A stretch of DNA of 64,000 bases from UMGS1002 sp050309735 (GTDB lineage: Bacteria; Bacillota; Clostridia; Oscillospirales; CAG-272). Shown here one piece after another: positions 60,140-64,000 of this stretch (the stretch's first letter is position 1; each line of letters opens with the position of its first letter). The position numbers and the translations under genes were made by a program. The stretch spans positions 1 to 64,000 of the forward strand of contig JBNRMS010000035.1 in NCBI GenBank assembly GCA_050309735.1, read 5' to 3'. The notes under the pieces were generated by a model. It made no database searches. It had not been told where the DNA came from and saw only the letters and a list, made by a program, of their open reading frames with translations.

Positions 60140-61075
60140 TCAAGTCAGCACCGGCGCTGTAAAGAGCAATTCCCTGATGCCGGCATATTTCTGAAAATAC
60201 CCTGCGTTGTCCGGACCCGCACCTTGCTCGCCGCAGTACACCGTGTAGGAAGGTATGCCGAGTACACTGCTGCACCAGCCAACAAGGCTTCCCCGAGCCT
60301 CCTCGCTCCTAATTTCGACAAGCGGCTTGCCGCTGATGCGCGAGAGCGACTGACCTATGCTCTTTCCCCTCGGTATGGCCTCGTCCTCTATGTATGCCAC
60401 GCTCTCAGGGCCGCACTCAAGGCTGAGCAACAGCCTGATTTTGTCGTTATAGCGCAAATACCCCGAAAGCGCGCTTGTCTCGGGCTCAGACTCGGGGTGA
60501 ACCCCCGCGTATCCCGACGGCGCACCGCAGGTCTTTGCTCCGTCCTGCTTGTTATATTCTATGTAGTCATAATTAAAATTTCGCCCAAGGTCAACTCCCC
60601 GCGCGTTTGCCGCCCAGCGCGAGATGTCACCCCCTCCGTTCATTGCCATAATGCGCGGGTGGAGCGGGTTGTCCTCGGCGATGCCCTCGGTGACGTATGA
60701 CACGCCGTCGGGATTCAGTATGGGCAGAATATGTATCGTCCGGGTCGCCTCAAGACTCTTAAGATTCAGGTTGTAGATCCGGCGATTGTTTTTTCTTGTC
60801 TCGCAGTATTCGTTTATAAAACGCAGTATCAGCGAGCAGGTTATATAGTCGGCTCCGCTTATGCATCCGACATAAAGAAGCTCTTTTTTGCCGCTTCCGA
60901 AGCTTATCATGGGTATGCTTTTCCCAAGGACGGTTTGCCCTATTGAGGACACATTTATATTGTCATACCGCAAAGACAGGATGTCAAGACACTCCATCAT
61001 TTCCTCGCAGCATGTAATTCGCTCGTAATCAAGAATTCTTTTATCCTTGTCAATACCCTGTCGGTTTGTGTTCAT
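60140..61075 (-). CDS. M14 carboxypeptidase-like protein lacking zinc ligands (pseudoenzyme)
   Basis: 311 residues with the M14 fold landmarks: GQTVLGKSIPMISFGSG, ILPILNPDGVSYV, RGVDLGRNFNYDY and SEPETSAL align with gamma-D-Glu-diaminopimelate and related peptidases. All catalytic positions are altered: the H-x-x-E pair is SGAD in VGCISGADYIT, the third His is Glu in LSLECGPES, and the catalytic Glu is Tyr in YTVYCGEQGAG. There is no signal peptide, so the protein is cytoplasmic. It may bind a peptidoglycan-like ligand without cleaving it, possibly in spores; that is inference. It is convergent with the phosphorylase gene. Confidence 0.8.
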   Translation of the reverse strand: MNTNRQGIDKDKRILDYERITCCEEMMECLDILSLRYDNINVSSIGQTVLGKSIPMISFGSGKKELLYVGCISGADYITCSLILRFINEYCETRKNNRRIYNLNLKSLEATRTIHILPILNPDGVSYVTEGIAEDNPLHPRIMAMNGGGDISRWAANARGVDLGRNFNYDYIEYNKQDGAKTCGAPSGYAGVHPESEPETSALSGYLRYNDKIRLLLSLECGPESVAYIEDEAIPRGKSIGQSLSRISGKPLVEIRSEEARGSLVGWCSSVLGIPSYTVYCGEQGAGPDNAGYFQKYAGIRELLFTAPVLT

Positions 61076-61169
61076 TGCGCTTCTCCTTAATAGTTATACT
61101 TTATACATTATATTATGTTCCCGAAGCCCGAATAATGCAGCTATAAATTCCGAATGCCGAGGTGTAAAA

Positions 61170-61919
61170 ATGCAATCAACATACGACCCAAAACTCAAAA
61201 CCAAACTGACAATAACAATGACCATATTGGCATTTGTGATATTTTCTTTTTATTCTTTTGTCTTAGTGCCGCTGAGTATCAAGGCCGCAACCGACGTTTC
61301 CTTCATGGTTCCGCTGCTTTCCGACCTTCTGCCATACCTTAAATATCTAACCGAAATAGCCGGAATGCTCCTTATGTACTCCTTTATAATATATGCGGCA
61401 TACCGCTTCGGGAAATCTGGTGCCAGCCTTTATGCAGCTCTTTTTCTAGTTCTCGTGCTTTATGAATATATCACCTCGCATCTGGTGACCTATATCCTCG
61501 CCGGCCGCTTACCAGATTTTTCCGATTTCTTATTTGATTTTATGTACATGGTGGCAATACCCGTGCTCATCATTTGTGCAATACACGCGATAATACTTCT
61601 TATTATATATGTAGTTTTCAAAAACACAGGTGATTCTTCGGACAAGGCCGCAATCCTCCCCTTCAAAAAGCTTTACAGTCGTGAAAATCACCTTCAGCGA
61701 GTGGCCTTATATATTTCCACCCTCTTTGCGGCAAGCCAGATAGTAAATCTTATAATAACCGACCTCTCAATCGGCGCCCCGTCAAATCTGGGCGAGCTTT
61801 TATGGATGGTTGTTTCGTATTTGACCTCCTTACTAATGCTGCCCGCGTCCTATTTATTTATTATATATATCTTAATTTCGCTAAACAACAAGGATATCCG
61901 AATGAAATACGACGTGTGA
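61170..61919 (+). CDS. polytopic membrane protein, unknown
   Basis: 249 residues with about six hydrophobic segments (about 13-36, 45-75, 83-108, 120-150, 178-200 and 215-240) and a short cytoplasmic N-terminus rich in Lys. No enzymatic motif, charged pore residues or repeat are evident. GAGGTG lies 5 bases before ATG 61170. It is divergent from the M14-like gene and 140 bp ahead of purA, which has its own promoter. I do not recognise the family. Confidence 0.6.
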   Translation: MQSTYDPKLKTKLTITMTILAFVIFSFYSFVLVPLSIKAATDVSFMVPLLSDLLPYLKYLTEIAGMLLMYSFIIYAAYRFGKSGASLYAALFLVLVLYEYITSHLVTYILAGRLPDFSDFLFDFMYMVAIPVLIICAIHAIILLIIYVVFKNTGDSSDKAAILPFKKLYSRENHLQRVALYISTLFAASQIVNLIITDLSIGAPSNLGELLWMVVSYLTSLLMLPASYLFIIYILISLNNKDIRMKYDV

Positions 61920-62002
61920 TATTAAAGAATTATTCATCAGATGTGAATAAGCATCCCCACCTGCCATAACGCAAGGTTATGCGATTTATTAAAAAACTGT
62001 AT

Positions 62003-62031
62003 TTGAATTATCCTCCCCGAAGTGATATACT
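62003..62031 (+). promoter_or_regulatory. purA: sigma-A promoter of purA
   Basis: TTGAAT (62003-62008), 17-bp spacer, TATACT (62026-62031). An inverted repeat CCTCCCC/GGGGAGG (9-bp arms ATCCTCCCC...GGGGAGGAT) spans the promoter spacer and the SD at about 62045. Confidence 0.75.
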
Positions 62032-62060
62032 GATGTTATCATAAGGGGAGGATTAATATT

Positions 62061-63344
62061 ATGATCAAAGCTATTGTGGGAGGCTGCTGGGGCGACGAGG
62101 GCAAGGGCAAAATCACAGATTTGCTTGGAGCCGACGCCGATATTGTAGTCAGATTTCAGGGGGGCGCCAATGCCGGACACACCATAATCAACGAATATGG
62201 GAAATTCGCGCTTCATCTTCTTCCGTCGGGTGTTTTTCACAGAGGCGTGACAAATATACTCGCAAGCTCGGTCGCTTTTGATGCTGACATGTTCTTCGGA
62301 GAACTTGCAACACTTGGGAGCCGGGGGGTTCCGCGCCCCGAGATACTTGTCTCCTCGCGCGCGCAGCTCCTCCTTCCCTTTCATAAACTACAGGATAAAC
62401 TTGAAGAAGAGCGCCTCGGGCGGCACAGTTTCGGCTCCACAAAGTCTGGAATTGCCCCCTTTTATTCTGACAAATATGCAAAGAGAAATATACAAATCTC
62501 CGAGCTCTACTCGCATGGTCTCCCCGATAAGGTAGAACGGTTGGCTGAGGAAAAGAATATATATTTCAAAGCTTTTTACGGTGTTGAGAAAGCCCTTGAC
62601 GCCGCGGCGTTGCTCGATAACCTCAGGGAGCTCGGCGAGCGGCTTGAGCCGCTGCTATGCGACTGCCCGCATTACATGAGCGAGGCGCAAAGAGAGGGCA
62701 AGAAAATACTTCTTGAGGGACAGCTCGGCGCGCTGCGCGACCCCGACAACGGGATATATCCCTATGTAACCTCGTCCTCACCGCTCGCGGGATATGGCAG
62801 CGTTAGCCTTGGAATCCAACCGAATGCGATAAATTCTATTGTGGCGGTGGTCAAGGGATACTCAACCTGCGTTGGCGCAGGCCCCTTTGTCGGCGAGCTT
62901 TCGGGTCCTGTCGCAGAGGAACTGAGGCTCCGTGGCGGCTCTGACGGTGAATTCGGCGCCACAACCGGTCGGCCGCGCCGAATGGGATGGTTCGACGCCG
63001 TTGCCGCAAGATACGGGTGTATGCTTCAAGGCGCTACTGAGGTTGCGCTGACACTTATTGATGTCCTCGGTTATCTTGAGAGGATACCGGTCTGTACCCA
63101 ATATAAAATCGGTGACAGGACAACTCGCAATTTTCCCGAAACTCACCTACTCGAGTTTGCCGAGCCTGTTTATGAGTATCTTGACGGCTGGAAATGCGAT
63201 ATTGCAGGCGTTACTGCCTATGAAGGCCTTCCTGTCGCTGCTAAAAAATATGTCGACTTTATAGAAAATCAGCTCGGTTTGCCTATAACATTAATCTCAA
63301 ACGGTCCCCGCCGCGAACAAATACTAATTCGCGGTTGCAAGTAA
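62061..63344 (+). CDS. purA: adenylosuccinate synthetase
   Basis: 427-residue GTP-dependent ligase making adenylosuccinate from IMP and aspartate. The GTP loop GGCWGDEGKGKITD (residues 7-20) holds the catalytic Asp, the His of NAGHTI (about residue 39) is intact, and the IMP/Asp loops GATTGRPRRMGWFD (about 296-309) are complete. The segment SSVAFDADMFFGEL replaces the more usual NGVVIDP, suggesting a divergent subgroup. GGGGAGG precedes ATG 62061. The 3' end overlaps the -35 hexamer of the next promoter. Confidence 0.96.
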   Translation: MIKAIVGGCWGDEGKGKITDLLGADADIVVRFQGGANAGHTIINEYGKFALHLLPSGVFHRGVTNILASSVAFDADMFFGELATLGSRGVPRPEILVSSRAQLLLPFHKLQDKLEEERLGRHSFGSTKSGIAPFYSDKYAKRNIQISELYSHGLPDKVERLAEEKNIYFKAFYGVEKALDAAALLDNLRELGERLEPLLCDCPHYMSEAQREGKKILLEGQLGALRDPDNGIYPYVTSSSPLAGYGSVSLGIQPNAINSIVAVVKGYSTCVGAGPFVGELSGPVAEELRLRGGSDGEFGATTGRPRRMGWFDAVAARYGCMLQGATEVALTLIDVLGYLERIPVCTQYKIGDRTTRNFPETHLLEFAEPVYEYLDGWKCDIAGVTAYEGLPVAAKKYVDFIENQLGLPITLISNGPRREQILIRGCK

Positions 63345-63363
63345 AAATATCATATGATATAAT
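63335..63363 (+). promoter_or_regulatory. sigma-A promoter feeding element copy B
   Basis: TTGCAA (63335-63340, inside the purA 3' end), 17-bp spacer, TATAAT (63358-63363). Confidence 0.8.
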
Positions 63364-63490
63364 ATACACATTGGCAGCTTTCGAAGAAAGCTGCGATGTC
63401 GCAACGGCGTGCGAGCGCATGGGAGAAATTCACTTGCGACTATGGTATTATATACACATTGGCAGCTTTCTTTGAAAGCTGCGATGCCGA
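63353..63490 (+). repeat. double-hairpin promoter-linked element, copy B with extra hairpin
   Basis: HP1: GCAGCTTTC-GAA-GAAAGCTGC (63374-63394). HP2: GTCGCAA (63398-63404) with TTGCGAC (63434-63440). Then a second HP1: GCAGCTTTC-TTT-GAAAGCTGC (63462-63482), preceded by the same TATACACATTG flank. It lies between purA and the LysR-type gene. Confidence 0.72.
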
Positions 63491-63548
63491 AGCTGCTAAA
63501 GAGGTTCCCTGCCAATATATTCTCCGTCCCCGACAAGGAGGAGTACGC

Positions 63549-64000
63549 ATGAACATAAGCTATGACTGGTACAGAATTTTTGCCGCTGTCGCCGAATGCC
63601 AAAGCATTACGGCGGCTGCAGAGCGGCTATTTATCTCGCAGCCCGCAGTCAGCCGGTCTATCCGCCAGCTTGAGGAGACGCTTGGCTGCCGGCTTTTCGA
63701 GCGGGTTCCAAAGGGCGTCAGGCTGACACGCGAGGGGGAGCTGCTCTTCTCTCATGTGTCGGACGGGATAAGCGCTTTTTCTTACGGCGAGCGCAAGCTG
63801 ATTTCTATGATGCGTCTTGATGTTGGCGAGATACGAATCGGCGCGAGCGACATGACACTTGAATTCTGCCTTCTTCCCCACCTTGAGGCCTTCCACGCGC
63901 TTTATCCGGGCGTGAAAATAAGCATAACCAATCAACCGACCCCGACAACGCTCTCACTTCTCGGTGAGGAAAAGATTGATTTCGGTGCGGTCAGCGAGCC
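63549..64000 (+). CDS. LysR-type transcriptional regulator (partial, runs off window)
   Basis: The first 150 residues are visible. The N-terminal winged helix-turn-helix (about residues 4-62) has the LTTR pattern FAAVAECQSITAAAERLFIS, QPAVSRSIRQLEETLGCRLF and RLTREGELLFSH. The effector domain begins about residue 92 (IRIGASDMTLEFCLLPHLEA), the usual LTTR start of the co-inducer fold. AAGGAGGAG precedes ATG 63549. It is read from the promoter and hairpin element B. The regulated gene and ligand cannot be deduced; LTTRs usually control a divergent gene, but purA here is codirectional. Confidence 0.9.
   Translation, partial: MNISYDWYRIFAAVAECQSITAAAERLFISQPAVSRSIRQLEETLGCRLFERVPKGVRLTREGELLFSHVSDGISAFSYGERKLISMMRLDVGEIRIGASDMTLEFCLLPHLEAFHALYPGVKISITNQPTPTTLSLLGEEKIDFGAVSE

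Noticed and set aside
63353..63490. Possible short CRISPR array (two similar hairpin units with a gap)
   Set aside because: The sequence between the units is itself conserved in copy A at 53.8 kb, there are only two units, and no cas genes are present.
1..64000. tRNA, rRNA, tmRNA, integrase or prophage genes
   Set aside because: Looked for on both strands; no cloverleaf with a plausible CCA end or rRNA-like stretch, and no recombinase or phage structural protein was recognised.

Overview
The window looks like chromosome of a spore-forming, low-to-mid GC Firmicute of the class Clostridia. Evidence: sigma-A promoters of TTGACA-17-TATAAT type, strong Shine-Dalgarno (SD) sites, T-box and purine riboswitches, an energy-coupling-factor transporter module, a YlmC/YmxH sporulation protein, a DUF1540 protein, a cysteine-rich coat-like protein and indirect Asn-tRNA synthesis through GatCAB. 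No phage, integrase, rRNA or tRNA gene is seen. I cannot name the species.

Layout. 0.1-8 kb: mostly housekeeping genes on the + strand (phosphoglycerate mutase-like/proposed homoserine kinase, signal peptidase I, RbgA GTPase, RNase HII, YraN, M19 dipeptidase, threonine synthase). 8-16 kb: DUF1540, a metallophosphoesterase, the tig-clpP-clpX proteostasis operon, a cysteine-rich coat-like gene and a large membrane protein. 16-21 kb (- strand): a BMP-type nucleoside ABC transporter behind a guanine-class riboswitch. 21-35 kb (- strand): a nine-gene arginine operon argG-H-C-J-B-D-F-carA-carB, with ArgR-like boxes over its promoter and a CarB fused in frame to a diaminopimelate epimerase domain. 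35-41 kb: a D,D-carboxypeptidase lipoprotein, then the T-box controlled gatC-gatA-gatB-aspS operon for tRNA-dependent transamidation. 41-46 kb: rpsB-tsf with a structured leader, ylmC-like and a ClpE-type unfoldase. 46-53 kb: pgsA, a CvpA-like protein, a DUF5711-like protein, truA, ecfT-ecfA2-ecfA1, an rRNA methyltransferase-like gene and ruvC. 54-64 kb (mainly + strand): DUF951, a YfhO-like membrane protein, ruvAB, a decayed REP-associated transposase, a nucleoside phosphorylase, a catalytically degenerate M14 peptidase homologue, a membrane protein, purA and the start of a LysR-type regulator.

The least explained signals are between genes. (1) Two copies of a roughly 90-nt promoter-linked double-hairpin element (53.83 and 63.35 kb) share near-identical cores, show a compensatory base-pair change, and one copy carries a third hairpin. 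(2) A family of intergenic leaders (8.3, 30.9, 37.3, 45.9, 47.3 and 49.5 kb) ends in the module AGAAAGGNATGGTYATA just before the start codon; several carry a TTTGTGCC/GGCACAAA closing stem. (3) A GC hairpin abuts the SD of clpP, ruvA and gatA. Together with the transposase remnant these suggest a genome seeded with short structured repeats that now serve as promoters, leaders or ribosome-binding sites. The protein-level oddities are the CarB-DapF fusion lacking one catalytic Cys, and the M14 homologue lacking every zinc ligand.
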